Of a stretch of 64,000 bases of DNA, positions 1-9,964 are shown in pieces. The DNA lies in NCBI GenBank assembly GCA_034675505.1, contig JAUCDD010000023.1:1-64000 (forward strand), written 5' to 3'. The notes under the pieces were generated by a model. It was not told where the DNA came from. It saw nothing but the letters and a program-made list of their open reading frames with translations, and did not search any database. The stretch's first letter is position 1, and the number at the start of each line of letters is the position of its first letter. The DNA comes from Melaminivora sp034675505 (lineage in GTDB: Bacteria > Pseudomonadota > Gammaproteobacteria > Burkholderiales > Burkholderiaceae_C). The translations under genes were made by a program, and so were the position numbers.

Positions 1-172
1 TTGATAGCTGCTGCCGTAGCGTTTCCAACGGCTCAAGCGTTTTCTGGCTTGATTTTTCCAGGGTGGTCGGCGTGCAGGCCACTGCCGCACCATCGCCATG
101 CACAGCGGCCGGCCTCGCCAAATGCCGGGGCGGGCGGCGGCCGTCGCCCGCCAGCACCTGCTCGCCGCCGCC

Positions 173-1098
173 ATGACGTTACCTCGTCCTCCTTCCTCAC
201 CCTGCTGGCCGGCCTGTGGGTGGCGGCGGCGCTGTTCGCCGCCCTGGCGCAGACCGGGCGCCATGTGGCGCAGCGTGCTCGCTGACCAGCGAAGTCGGCA
301 CGCTGGCCGCCACGCCGGCGCGCTTCCTGTTCGGCTCGCCGTTTGCCGCTGCCTGGCTGGGGCTGCTGTACGCGCTGCCGGGCGGGCAGCCGTGGCCGCA
401 GTTCTCCTGGACCTGGGCCGGCTGGATCGCGCTGGGGGCCTTCTTCCAGGTCGCCGCCACGGCAGCGCTGCTGCTGGCCATGCAGGAGCGCAATTTCGCC
501 GTCGCGGTGACCCTGTCCAAGTCCGAGGTGCTGCAGGTGGCCCTGTTCGCCGCCGTGCTGCTGGGCCAGCTGCCCTAGCTGGCGCTGCTGGCCATGGGGG
601 TGGCGACGCCGGCGTGGTGCTGCTGTCGCTGCCCCCGCGCGGCCTGTCCGCAGGCGGGGCCGGCCAGGGGCGCGCGGCGCTGTACGGGCTGGTTTGCGGC
701 GCCTGCTTTGCCGTGGGCACGGCGGGCTTTCGCCGCGCCGCGCTGGCGCGGGGCCGATGCGCCGCCGTGGCTGTCCGGCGCCGGGCGTGCTGCTGGCGCA
801 GGCGCTGCAAAGCGCGGGGCTGGGTGTGGATCGCCTGCAGGGCGCTGGCTGGGCTGGCGCCGCTGGCGCGCGCCTGGCGGGTGTCGCTGCTGGCCGGCAG
901 CGCGGGCGCCGGCGGCCTCGCTGGCCTGGTTCATGGCGTACGCCATGCAGGGCGCGGCCCAGGTGCGCATGCTGGGCATGGTCGAGGTGGTGTTCGGCGA
1001 CCCGGCGTCGCGCCGCCTGGGCCAGGCCTCAGCGGCTGGCAGCGTGTCGGGCGGGCCCGACGGCGGCGGGGCTGGCGGCCGTCTGCGCCGGGGGCTCA
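173..1098 (+). pseudogene. Broken mirror copy of EamA-family transporter
   Basis: Degraded copy of the gene at 12919-13851. The start ATG at 173 is preserved, but the copy carries an in-frame stop near 578 and several frameshifts (for example around 600, 755 and 905), and the stop codon has changed from TGA to TCA near 1096. Interpreted as uncorrected sequencing error in the left arm, not as a genuine pseudogene. Confidence 0.8.
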
Positions 1099-1190
1099 GC
1101 GCCGGGCGTGAGCGCGCGCGGGCGCCTGCTGCCGCCTGCCAGAACACCTTCACGGGACCGGCCTTGCCCCTCGCGCCACAATGCGCGCCC

Positions 1191-2399
1191 GTGACCGCTG
1201 CTGCCCACCCGCCCCTCCGCCCGCATTGCCGATCCTGGACATGGATGCGTTGGACGCCTCCGCGGAACTGCTGCGCGACCCCAGCCGGCGGGGCGGCCGG
1301 CGGCGATCGGCGGTCCCAGCGCCCGCGACGAGGCCCTGGCGGCCGGCTACGCCGGGCGGCTGCACGCCGCCCCGCTGTCCGGGTTCCACCGCCTGGCCGA
1401 CTACGTGGGCCGGGCGATCACCACGGCCACCTACCCGGCGCGCGCCTTCGGCCTGGGCTCGGCCATGGGGCTCATGGGCAAGCCACCTGTGCCCGCAGGC
1501 CATCCGGCTGCCGGTGGACTTTGCCGAGTACCGCGCTCTCCTGCCGCTTCAAGGAAATGCATCGCTGCGCATGCCCCGGTCATGGCAGGACCGCGGCGTG
1601 GACGAGGTGTACATCGACTTCACGCATGCCGCAGGTGGGCAGGAGGAGGGCGGCCGGGCCCTGGTGCTGGTGCTGCAGCGCGCCCATCCACGCGGCCACG
1701 GGGCTGACCTGCTCGATCGGCGTGGCGCCCCTATAAGCTGCTGGCCAAGTTGTGTCAGCGTTTCAACAAGCCGCGCGGGATCTCCATCGTGCAGCCGCAC
1801 GAGCTGCAGGCGCTGGTCTGGCCGCTGGACTGCCGCAAGCTCAACGGCGTGGTCCCTCAAGGCCGACGAAGAGCTGCAGCGCCATGGATCTAGAGCATAG
1901 GGTGAGGTGGCCGCGCGCGAGCGCGCAGCCTGGGCGGCAGGGCCGACTTCGGCTGCGCCGACCGCGCCGGGCCGCACGACGCGGGCTGGGGGCGCGACGA
2001 GCGCCCGGTGGTGACGTACAGCGAGCTCGGTGCCCACGAGCCGCGAGACGCAGTTCGAGTGCGACCTGCACGCGGTGCGCGACCGCGCCGAGCTCTCGCG
2101 CATCTTCACCGAGCTGTGCGCTCGGCCGCCGCCGACCTGGCGCGCAAGGGCTACGTGGGCAAGACCATAGGCATCAAGCTGCGCTACGGCGACTTCCGCA
2201 TCGCCACGCGCGACCCAGACGCTGGCCCTAGCACACGCAGGATGCGGCCGTCATCCGCCGCGCCGCCGGCCGGCGCCTCAAGCGCGTGCCGCTGGCGCAG
2301 CCGCTGCGCCTGTCGGGCGTGCGCGTGGGGTCGCTGGCGCGCCTGGATGCGCCAGGCCTGCAGGGCCCTGGCGCGGCGGCCTGCGCGCAGCCGTTCTGA
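1191..2399 (+). pseudogene. dinB: Broken mirror copy of dinB (DNA polymerase IV)
   Basis: Noisy copy of 11620-12826 with multiple indels: the polymerase motif around LDMDA is altered and several frames are used along its length. One point is useful. Near 1920 this copy reads GCCGCGCGCGAGCGC, which keeps the family reading frame (AARER), whereas the right-arm copy has an extra base there. It also has five Gs where the right arm has eight. The artefact therefore carries independent evidence about the true dinB sequence. Confidence 0.8.
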
Positions 2400-2492
2400 A
2401 GCGGCATCCCGGGGTTTCCCCCGGCCGGCCGGGCGGCACGCGGCTGGCACATCAGGCTACGCTGGCGGCTGGTGAACTCCAGGGGCGCCGGC

Positions 2493-4052
2493 ATGCGAGT
2501 GCCGATCTTCCCGTCAGCCAGAACGAGTACGACTTTGCGGCCCACGAGCTGCTCATGTCCACCACGGACAAGCAGGGCCGGATGACGCATTGCAACGCCG
2601 CGTTCGCGCGCGTCAGCGGCTACACCATGCAGGAGCTGATCGGCCAGCCGCACAACCTGCTGCGCCACCCGGACATGCCCCGGAGGCCTTCAAGGACCTG
2701 TGGGTCCCCAACAGCAACGGCCGCAGCTGGCGCGCCGTGCTCGAGAACCAGCACAAGAACGGCGACCACTACTGGGTGCGGGCCAACGTCACCCCCATCA
2801 TGGCCAACGGCAAGCTGCAGGAGGGTATGTCGGTGCGCGAGAAGCCCGGCCGCGACGAGATCCAGCAGCCGAGGCGCTGTGCCCCGCCTGCGCCAGGAGC
2901 GCGAGGCCGGGCGCCGCAGCTTCGTCCTGCACGCCGGCCATGTGCGGCGCACGGGCTGGCGCGACTGGGCGGGCAGGCTGGGCCGGGCCACCTTCACCCA
3001 GCGCCTGGCGGCCATGCTGGTGCCGCTGCTGGCGGCGGCGCTGGCGCCCGCCGTGCTGAGGTGGACGGGCCCGGCAGTGGCGCTGGGCCAGGCGCTGGTG
3101 CTGGCGGCCATCAGCGCCTGGATGCTGTGGCGCTTTCACCGGCGCATCACCGCCGGGCTGGACGCAGCGCTGCAGGTGGCGCGCGAGATCGCCGGCTGCA
3201 ACCTGGCTGCGGCGCCTGCCGCCAGCGACGAGCGCCACCCGCTGGCGCTGCTGATGGAGCAGCTGTCGCAGATCCAGATCAACCTGCGCGCCGTGGTGGG
3301 CGACGCGCGGCTGGAGGAGAATGCCGGCTTTGGCGCCATCGCGGTGGAGCTGGCCCAGGGCGCGCAGGACCTGTCCTCGCGCACCGAGGCCCAGGCGGGC
3401 AGCCTGGAGCAGACCGCCAGCGCCATGGAGCAGCTGTCGGCCACCGCCCAGCACGCCGCCGCCGGCGCCCGCCAGGTGCTGGCCGAGAGCGCAGCGCCGG
3501 CCTGGCGCAGCAGGGCGGGCGCGCCGTGGCCGAGGCCAGCGCCATGGTGCAGGCCATGGAGCAGTCCTCGCGCCAGATGGGCCAGATCATCGCCACCATC
3601 GAGGGCATCGCCTTCCAGACCAACATCCTGGCCCTGAACGCCGCCGTGGAGGCCGCGCGCGCCGGCGAGCAGGGACGGGGCTTTGCCGTGGTGGCGGGCG
3701 AGGTGCGCGCGCTGGCGCAGCGCAGCGCCGGTGCTGCGGCCGAGATCCGCACCCTGATCCAGGAGTCCGGCGCCCAGGTCGAGCGCGGCGCCGCGCAGAT
3801 GCAGTCGGCGGGCGAGACGGTGCGCCAGCTGGTGGAGCTGGTCGGCCACGTGCGGGGGCTGGTGGCCCAGATGGGCGACACGGCGAGCGAGCAGGGCCGG
3901 GGATGGCGCAGATCAACAGGAACGTCACCGACCTGGAGCGCATGACGCAGCAAAACGCTGCGCTGGTCGAGCAGTCCGCCGCTGCCGCCAAGTCCATGAG
4001 CAGCAACGCCGGCTCGCTGGGCCAGACGCTGGAGCTGTTCAAGCTGCCCTGA
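2493..4052 (+). pseudogene. Broken mirror copy of Aer-like chemotaxis receptor
   Basis: Copy of 9965-11527, three bases shorter overall and frameshifted several times (near 2505, 2680, 2870, 3490 and 3900). Long open stretches still encode recognisable PAS and signalling-tip sequence, which shows how few errors separate it from the intact copy. Confidence 0.8.
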
Positions 4053-4081
4053 GCAGCACCCCGCGCCGGCTGTATTCCTGC

Positions 4082-4937
4082 CTACGAATGCCGCAAAGCC
4101 GATGCGCACGTTCGCTGGCAGCAGCGGCTGCGGGTGGCTGGTGCGCAGCGGGTTGATGTCCAGCCCGCCGCGGCGCGTATAGCGCGCGTACACGGACAGC
4201 TTGATGGGGCGGCAGCGCATCCAGATGTCCATGAAGATGCGCCTCCACGCACTGTTCGTGGAATTCGTTGTGGTTGCGAAAGCTCACCAGGTACTGCAGC
4301 AGCCCGGCCTGGTCGAGCTGCGCGCCGCTGTAGCTGATCTGCACGCTAGCCCAGTAGGGCTGGCCGGTCACCAGGCAATTGCTCTTGAGCAGGTGGCTGA
4401 CCAGCGTCTCGGTCACGGGCGCCTCGTCGTGGTCGGCGGCCAGCAGTTCGGGCGCGGGCGTGTAGTGCGAGCATTCCAGGTCCAGCGAGTCCAGCAGCAG
4501 CCCGTCCAGCTCGTGCACCTGTTGCTGGTCGAACAGCTCGGGGGCGATAGAGAGCACGCCCACGCCGCCCGCCTGGCCGCTGCCGCGCCAGGCGGCCTCG
4601 CTGAGGTGGAAGGATGCGCGCGCGCACCTGTTCGGCATCGTCGAAGCGCGCGTTGTTGAAGCTGGCCAGGTACAGCTTGAGGGACTTGCTCTCGATGAAG
4701 TTGGGCGTCTCGCACGGCACGGTGAGGTGGGCGATGGCCACCTGCGGCTTGCCGCGCCGGATCAGCCGCGACAGACTCGAAGGCACTCCACAGGTCGGCG
4801 CCAAAGAACGGCGCGGCGCCGGTGATGCCCAGCTCGGCGCGCTGGTGCGCGCGCGCCATGGGAAACAGCAGCGCCGCATCGTAGTGCTGCGGGTAGGCGC
4901 AGGCCTTGCCCAGGGTGGATTCTTCAGGGGTGTTCAT
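4082..4937 (-). pseudogene. queF: Broken mirror copy of queF
   Basis: Copy of 9074-9919. The start codon at 4937 and the upstream dispersed repeat are preserved, but frameshifts near 4765, 4610 and 4240 split the frame, and the last codons are scrambled next to the region that is an AGGC tandem repeat in the right arm. Confidence 0.8.
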
Positions 4938-5027
4938 GCTATTTTATTGATAGCTATAAGCCATTGCAGGACGCCGGCAGGAAGGCAATTTGGCTCGAAA
5001 ACCGGTGCGCAGCCGCCCCAGGCACAT

Positions 5028-5906
5028 CATTTGAACTCGCGCTCACGCAGCCATTTGGTGGCGATCCATTTCTCGCCCTCGATAGGGCGAGCCGCCGTGC
5101 AGGGTGCGCGTGTCGGGGTGCGGGCGCTCGTAGCTGAAGAACACGGCGTTGCCCCGGCGCGGGCCACTCTCCAGGCGCGGTGTTGGGGAAGGTGGTGCCG
5201 CCGCCCTTCATCGGGTTGTTCAGGTAGATGACCAGCGTGCCCACGCGCTGGCCGCCCCGCGCGAGGATGGGGGCCGTGCATCCGGCTGGGCCGGGGTCGA
5301 AATAGTGGTGGTGCGGCTTGTACTGCGCCCCCGGCAGGTAGTGCAGCACCTGCAGGCCCTCGCCGTTCTGCACCGGCCAGTTCACCAGGCGGCTATGCGC
5401 TCCTCCATGCGCGCGACCGCCGGGGTTTCTGCGCGCTCGAAGAACATGCCGTCGCTGGTGCGGTCCTGGTTGACCTCGTCGCCGCCGGTGTCCTTGTTCA
5501 TGGTGAGCGAGCGCCCATGCGCGGGCGCGCGGCGGCCATCAACAGCTCGCACTCCTCTGGGGACAGCAGGTTGCCGAACAGCACCACGCGCGGCGAGGCC
5601 ATGCGTCATCAGCACCTCGACCCGCCGGTCGCCCGCGTCGATCAGGAGGGGCGAGCCCTCCAGCAGCGGCTCGGGCACGGGCACGGCGGCGGGCGCGGCC
5701 CTGACTGGCGCGCGCCATCCTGGACGTGCCCGTGCAGCACCTGCTCGAGCGGCGTCGACGGCCACGGCCTCCTGCCAGCCCGATTGGATCATGGCCGCGA
5801 CCAAGGCCGGCATGCCGACGCCGCTTGCGGCCTGGCTGAGGAGCCACTGGCGCAGGTCGGGCGTAATGGCCTGGGCCGTGGCGGACAAGGGGGCGGCGGC
5901 AGTCAT
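5028..5906 (-). pseudogene. Broken mirror copy of 2OG-Fe(II) oxygenase
   Basis: Copy of 8106-8984, split by indels near 5730, 5610, 5515, 5390, 5280, 5170 and 5090. The aspartate of the iron-binding HYD motif is also altered, to HYF with a preceding H. Part of the left-arm artefact. Confidence 0.8.
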
Positions 5907-5939
5907 CGGTGGCGCTCCTTGGGCGGGGGTGCGTCATGC

Positions 5940-6728
5940 GCTGACCTCGGCCGTGCGGCGGCGAAAGACCAGCCGGTGGGCGTGGAGGCGTCGAGCGCGA
6001 AGGCGTAACCCTCGGGGCCAAAGCCCTGCAGCTGGCTGGGGCCCGTGGCGCGCCGCTCCTGGATGGCCCAGCGCGCCATCAGGCCGCGGGCGCGCTTGGC
6101 GAAGAAGCCGATGAGCTTGTAGTGCCCGCCCCTCAAGTCCTGGAACACGCAGTCCAGCACGCGCGGCTGCAAGCATCTCGCGCGCCACGGCCTTGAAATA
6201 TTCCTGCGACCAAGGTTGACCACCACCGGCTCGGGCCTCCCCGCCAGCTGCTCGTCCAGGTGGCGGGCAATGCGCGGCCCCCAGAAGTGGTAGAGGTTGG
6301 CGCCCTGCGGCCGTGGCCAGGCCGTCCCATCTTCCAGCCGGTAGGGCTGCATCCAGTCCAGCGGGCGCAGCACGCCGTAGAGCCCGCTCAGGATGGCCAC
6401 GTGCTGCTGCGCCCAGCTCAGGTCGGGCGGTGGACAGGGGGCGGCATCCAAGCCTTCATAGACGTCGCCGTTGAAGGCCAGCAGCGCCTGGCGGGCGTTG
6501 CCTGCGTGTGGCCTCGGGCTGCCAGGCGGCGTAGCGCGCCACGTTCAGCGCCGCCAGCCTGTCGCTGATCGACATCAGTGCGGCCACGTCCTGCGGGGCA
6601 AGGGTGCGCAGCGTGTCGATGAGGCCTGCGCCGTGCTCGGGCATGAAGGCCGGCAGGGTGTGCGCCAGCCCCTTGGGGAGCGGGGTGGCGTAGTCCAGCG
6701 ACTTGGCGGGCGAGAGCAGCAGCAGCAT
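5940..6728 (-). pseudogene. yaaA: Broken mirror copy of yaaA
   Basis: Copy of 7293-8072 with the start codon retained at 6728. Frameshifts occur near 6630, 6500, 6430, 6210 and 6170, and the stop codon is lost near 5940. Part of the left-arm artefact. Confidence 0.8.
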
Positions 6729-6883
6729 GGATGCAGTCCGGGTGGGCGGCTGCCGGCCCGCTGCGCTGCCTGGGGTCCGGATCAGTGCACCCGCCCTGGT
6801 GCAGCGCGCCGAAAGCAGCCATGGATTTAGGGACTCCCGGCGCCGCTGTGCGCAGCCGCCGGGAGAGGGGCGCAGCAGGCGCG

Positions 6884-6989
6884 TCAGCCGCGCGTGGCCG
6901 CCGGCGTGCTGGCCGCTTCCTGCTCGAACGGCAGGCGCAGGTCCTGCAGGTCGCGGCGGGTCTCCACCAGCACCAGCGGGCCTTCGTCC
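6884..6989 (-). pseudogene. Mirror copy of a gene 3' end
   Basis: Mirror image of 7035-7139: about 35 codons ending in a stop, cut at the adapter-like junction. The copy differs only slightly from the right arm. The fact that the gene is truncated at exactly the same codon in both arms fits a single molecule end, not a biological breakpoint. Confidence 0.7.
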
Positions 6990-7033
6990 AGCAATACGTG
7001 GTTCTGTCCTCTGCTTCGACTCGTCGTATTGCT
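6990..7033. other. Nanopore adapter-like junction at the fold-back centre
   Basis: The 44-base junction starts AGCAATACG (6990-6998) and ends CGTATTGCT (7025-7033), its exact reverse complement. Between them lie 26 bases that are not palindromic and include a CTTCG block. From memory, the standard Oxford Nanopore ligation adapter has a top strand containing ACTTCG and ending ACGTATTGCT, with a complementary strand beginning AGCAATACGT. The layout seen here (insert, complement-strand adapter end, leader, top-strand adapter, same insert reversed) is what a read gives when both strands of one molecule pass through a pore in succession. The non-palindromic middle argues against a natural hairpin. 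Confidence 0.85.
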
Positions 7034-7034
7034 G

Positions 7035-7139
7035 GACGAAGGCCCGCTGGTGCTGGTGGAGACCCGCCGCGACCTGCAGGACCTGCGCCTGCCGTTCGAG
7101 CAGGAAGCGGTCAGCACGCCGGCGGCCACGCGCGGCTGA
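7035..7139 (+). CDS. 3' fragment of an unidentified gene (35 codons)
   Basis: Only the C-terminal residues are present, beginning DEGPLVLVETRRDLQDL and ending before a TGA at 7137. The frame is open leftwards into the adapter-like junction, so the rest of the gene is missing from the assembly and not deleted in the organism. The tail has an alternating charged, amphipathic pattern (ETRRDLQDLRLPFEQEA) but I do not recognise the family. A strong terminator hairpin follows 18 bases after the stop, which supports this being a real gene end. Confidence 0.6.
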   Translation, partial: DEGPLVLVETRRDLQDLRLPFEQEAVSTPAATRG

Positions 7140-7157
7140 CGCGCCTGCTGCGCCCCT

Positions 7158-7189
7158 CTCCCGGCGGCTGCGCACAGCGGCGCCGGGAG
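7158..7189 (+). terminator. Probable Rho-independent terminator hairpin
   Basis: A perfect nine-base outer stem CTCCCGGCG / CGCCGGGAG encloses an inner GCTG / CAGC stem with a CGCA tetraloop. It is followed by TTCTAAAT rather than a long T tract, so termination may be partial. It lies between the fragment ending at 7139 and yaaA. Confidence 0.6.
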
Positions 7190-7292
7190 TTCTAAATCCA
7201 TGGCTGCTTTCGCGCGCTGCACCAGGGCGGGTGACTGATCCGGCACCCCAGGCAGCGCAGCGGGCCGGCAGCCGCCCATCCGGACTGCATCC

Positions 7293-8072
7293 ATGCTGCT
7301 GCTGCTCTCGCCCGCCAAGTCGCTGGACTACGACACCCCGCTGCCCAAGGGCCTGGCGCACACCCTGCCCGCCTTCATGCCGGAGGCGGCGCAACTCATC
7401 GAGGTGCTGCGCACGCTGGGCCCGCAGGACGTGGCGGCGCTGATGTCCATCAGCGACCGGCTGGCGGCGCTGAACGTGGCGCGCTATGCCGCCTGGCAGC
7501 CCGAGGCCACCGCCGGCAACGCGCGCCAGGCCCTGCTGGCCTTCGACGGCGACGTGTACGCAGGCCTGGATGCACGCACCCTGTCCCTGCCCGAGCTGCG
7601 CTGGGCGCAGCAGCATCTGGCCATCCTGAGCGGGCTGTACGGCGTGCTGCGGCCGCTGGACTGGATGCAGCCCTACCGCCTGGAGATGGGCACCCGGCTG
7701 GCCACCGCCGCCGGCGCCAACCTGTACGCCTTCTGGGGCGCGCGCATCGCCCGCCACCTGGACGCCCAGCTGGCCGCGATGCCCGAGCCGGTGCTGGTCA
7801 ACCTGGCGTCGCAGGAATACTTCAAGGCCGTGGCGCGCGACAGCCTGCAGGCGCGCGTGGTGGACTGCGTGTTCCAGGACTGGCGCGCCGGGCAGTACAA
7901 GGTCATCGGCTTCCATGCCAAGCGCGCCCGCGGACTGATGGCGCGCTGGGCCATCCAGGAGCGCGCGCGCACGGTGCGCCAGCTGCAGGGGTTTGGCGCC
8001 GAGGGCTATGCTTTTGCCCCCGACGCCTCCAGCGCGCAGCGCCTGGTGTTCCGCCGCCGCACGGCCGAGTGA
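7293..8072 (+). CDS. yaaA: Peroxide stress protein YaaA (UPF0246)
   Basis: YaaA is a cytoplasmic DUF328/UPF0246 protein that limits intracellular iron and DNA damage during peroxide stress in E. coli. The 259-residue product matches the family along its whole length. It starts MLLLLSPAKSLDY, keeps the SPAKSLDY N-terminal block, the LSGLYGVLRPLDWMQPYRLEMG core (about residues 110-132), the NLASQEYFK block near 170 and the KRARGLMARW block near 210. The ATG at 7293 gives exactly the family N-terminus. A 2OG-Fe(II) oxygenase starts 33 bases after the stop on the same strand, so the two are likely co-transcribed; an iron link between them is suggestive but unproven. Confidence 0.95.
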   Translation: MLLLLSPAKSLDYDTPLPKGLAHTLPAFMPEAAQLIEVLRTLGPQDVAALMSISDRLAALNVARYAAWQPEATAGNARQALLAFDGDVYAGLDARTLSLPELRWAQQHLAILSGLYGVLRPLDWMQPYRLEMGTRLATAAGANLYAFWGARIARHLDAQLAAMPEPVLVNLASQEYFKAVARDSLQARVVDCVFQDWRAGQYKVIGFHAKRARGLMARWAIQERARTVRQLQGFGAEGYAFAPDASSAQRLVFRRRTAE

Positions 8073-8105
8073 GCGCGCCGCCCCCCCCGCCCAAGGAGTG
8101 CCCCG

Positions 8106-8984
8106 ATGACTGCCGCCGCCCCCTCGTCCGCCACGGCCCAGGCCATTACGCCCGAGCTGCGCCAGTGGCTCCTCAGCCAGGCCGCAAGCGGCGTCGCCAT
8201 GCCGGCGCTGGTCGCGTCCATGACCCAATCGGGCTGGCAGGAGGCCGTGGCCGTCGCCGCCGCCCGGCAGGTGCTGCACGGGCAGGGCCAGGACGGCGCC
8301 GCCAGTCCCGGCCTGCCGCCGGCCGCCGTGCCCGTGCCCGCGCCGGCGCTGCAGGGCGCGCCACTGTTCATCGACGTGGGCGACCGGCGCGTCGAGGTGC
8401 TGATGCGCATGGAACATCCGCGCGTGGTGCTGTTCGGCAATCTGCTGTCGCCAGACGAGTGCCAGGCGCTGATCGATGCGGCGCGCCCGCGCATGGCGCG
8501 CTCGCTCACGGTGGCCACGGCGACCGGCGGCGACGAGGTCAACGCCGACCGCACCAGCGACGGCATGTTCTTCCAGCGCGGCGAAAGCCCGGTCGTGCAG
8601 CGCCTGGAGCAGCGCATCGCGCGCCTGGTGCACTGGCCCGTCGAGCACGGCGAGGGCCTGCAGGTGCTGCACTACCTGCCGGGGGCCGAGTACAAGCCGC
8701 ACTACGACTATTTCGACCCGGCCGAGCCGGGCACGGCCAGCATCCTGCGCCGGGGCGGCCAGCGCGTGGCGACGCTGGTCATCTACCTGAACGACCCGCT
8801 GCAGGGCGGCGGCACCACCTTCCCCGACGCCGCGCTGGAGATCGGCCCGCGCCGGGGCAACGCGGTGTTCTTCAGCTACGACCGGGCGCACCCCGACACG
8901 CGCACGCTGCATGGCGGCGCGCCCGTCATCCAGGGCGAGAAATGGATCGCCACCAAGTGGCTGCGCGAGCGCGAGTTCAAATGA
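8106..8984 (+). CDS. 2OG-Fe(II) oxygenase, prolyl-4-hydroxylase type
   Basis: This 292-residue protein has a C-terminal double-stranded beta-helix dioxygenase domain of the prolyl-4-hydroxylase type (about residues 105-292). The iron triad is visible as H199 and D201 in the PHYDYF motif and H269 in TLHGGAPV, with K279 in GEKWIATKW placed to bind 2-oxoglutarate. The first 90 residues are Ala/Gln-rich and helical-looking, with no signal peptide, so it should be cytoplasmic. Such enzymes hydroxylate proline or other side chains using oxygen, iron and 2-oxoglutarate; the substrate here cannot be told. It follows yaaA by 33 bases and precedes queF by 89. Confidence 0.88.
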   Translation: MTAAAPSSATAQAITPELRQWLLSQAASGVAMPALVASMTQSGWQEAVAVAAARQVLHGQGQDGAASPGLPPAAVPVPAPALQGAPLFIDVGDRRVEVLMRMEHPRVVLFGNLLSPDECQALIDAARPRMARSLTVATATGGDEVNADRTSDGMFFQRGESPVVQRLEQRIARLVHWPVEHGEGLQVLHYLPGAEYKPHYDYFDPAEPGTASILRRGGQRVATLVIYLNDPLQGGGTTFPDAALEIGPRRGNAVFFSYDRAHPDTRTLHGGAPVIQGEKWIATKWLREREFK

Positions 8985-9007
8985 GCGCCCTGGGGCGGCT
9001 GCGCACC

Positions 9008-9073
9008 GGTTTTCGAGCCAAATTGCCTTCTTGCCGGCGTCCTGCAATGGCCTGTAGCTATCAATAAAATAGC
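9008..9073 (+). repeat. Dispersed 65-bp repeat, copy A (abuts queF start)
   Basis: Contains the family blocks TTTTCGAGCCAAA, GCCGGCGTC, GTAGCTATCAA and terminal ATAGC. The last base lies directly before the queF ATG, so the repeat supplies the whole translation-initiation region; no Shine-Dalgarno sequence is visible in it. A mirror copy lies at about 4938-5003. Confidence 0.75.
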
Positions 9074-9919
9074 ATGAACACCCCTGAACAATCGACCCTG
9101 GGCAAGGCCTGCGCCTACCCGCAGCACTACGATGCGGCGCTGCTGTTTCCCATGGCGCGCGCGCACCAGCGCGCCGAGCTGGGCATCACCGGCGCAGCGC
9201 CGTTCTTCGGCGCCGACCTGTGGAGTGCCTTCGAGCTGTCGTGGCTCAACCCGCGCGGCAAGCCGCAGGTGGCCATCGCCCACCTCACCGTGCCGTGCGA
9301 GACGCCCAACTTCATCGAGAGCAAGTCCCTCAAGCTGTACCTGGCCAGCTTCAACAACGCGCGCTTCGACGATGCCGAACAGGTGCGTGCGCGCATCCGG
9401 GCCGACCTCAGCGAGGCCGCCTGGCGCGGCAGCGGCCAGGCGGGCGGCGTGGGCGTGCGCCTGATCGCCCCCGAGCTGTTCGACCAGCAGCAGGTGCACG
9501 AGCTGGACGGGCTGCTGCTGGACCGGCTGGACCTGGAATGCTCGCACTACACGCCCGCGCCCGAACTGCTGGCCGCCGACCACGACGAGGCGCCCGTGAC
9601 CGAGACGCTGGTCAGCCACCTGCTCAAGAGCAATTGCCTGGTGACCGGCCAGCCCGACTGGGGCAGCGTGCAGATCAGCTACAGCGGCGCGCAGCTCGAC
9701 CAGGCCGGGCTGCTGCAGTACCTGGTGAGCTTTCGCAACCACAACGAATTCCACGAGCAGTGCGTGGAGCGCATCTTCATGGACATCTGGACGCGCTGCC
9801 GCCCCATCAAGCTGTCCGTGTACGCGCGCTATACGCGCCGCGGCGGGCTGGACATCAACCCGCTGCGCACCAGCCACCCGCAGCCGCTGCCAGCCAACGT
9901 GCGCACGGCGCGGCAGTAG
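9074..9919 (+). CDS. queF: NADPH-dependent preQ0 reductase QueF (long form)
   Basis: QueF reduces the nitrile of 7-cyano-7-deazaguanine (preQ0) to the amine preQ1 in queuosine biosynthesis, in the cytoplasm. At 281 residues it is the bimodular type also found in E. coli (282). The N-terminal module carries the QueF signature FIESKSLKLYL (about residues 79-89). The C-terminal module holds the catalytic cysteine, C188 in KSNCLVTGQPDW, and the conserved ECSHYTPAPELLA. The ATG follows a dispersed repeat directly and no ribosome-binding site is apparent, so initiation may be leaderless or use the repeat. It converges with the chemotaxis receptor gene 45 bases downstream. Confidence 0.96.
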   Translation: MNTPEQSTLGKACAYPQHYDAALLFPMARAHQRAELGITGAAPFFGADLWSAFELSWLNPRGKPQVAIAHLTVPCETPNFIESKSLKLYLASFNNARFDDAEQVRARIRADLSEAAWRGSGQAGGVGVRLIAPELFDQQQVHELDGLLLDRLDLECSHYTPAPELLAADHDEAPVTETLVSHLLKSNCLVTGQPDWGSVQISYSGAQLDQAGLLQYLVSFRNHNEFHEQCVERIFMDIWTRCRPIKLSVYARYTRRGGLDINPLRTSHPQPLPANVRTARQ

Positions 9920-9927
9920 GCGGACAA

Positions 9928-9946
9928 GCAGGCAGGCAGGCAGGCA
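9928..9946. repeat. AGGC tetranucleotide tandem repeat
   Basis: Roughly four to five tandem AGGC units in the short space between the convergent queF and chemotaxis genes. The left-arm counterpart is scrambled, as expected for long-read error at short tandem repeats. Confidence 0.6.
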
Positions 9947-9964
9947 GCGGGCGCGGGGCGCTGC

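Larger units (their letters stand above)
1..6989 (-). repeat. Left arm of giant inverted repeat (probable assembly artefact)
   Basis: This stretch is the reverse complement of 7034-14019 from end to end: base 1 pairs with 14019 and base 6989 with 7034, and gene order is mirrored (EamA, dinB, chemotaxis receptor, queF, oxygenase, yaaA, 3' fragment). It differs from the right arm by many single-base indels and clustered substitutions that break every reading frame, whereas the right arm is almost fully open. Such scattered indels are typical of uncorrected nanopore sequence rather than selection or ageing of a real duplication. Together with adapter-like sequence at the centre, this argues that the arm is the complement strand of one molecule left in the assembly. 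The window may start at a contig end; sequence left of base 1 is not visible. Confidence 0.88.

Noticed and set aside
6456..9047. Open frame of 863 codons crossing the fold-back centre on the minus strand
   Set aside because: It runs antisense to yaaA and the oxygenase on one side and through the artefact on the other; it includes adapter-like sequence and matches no family.
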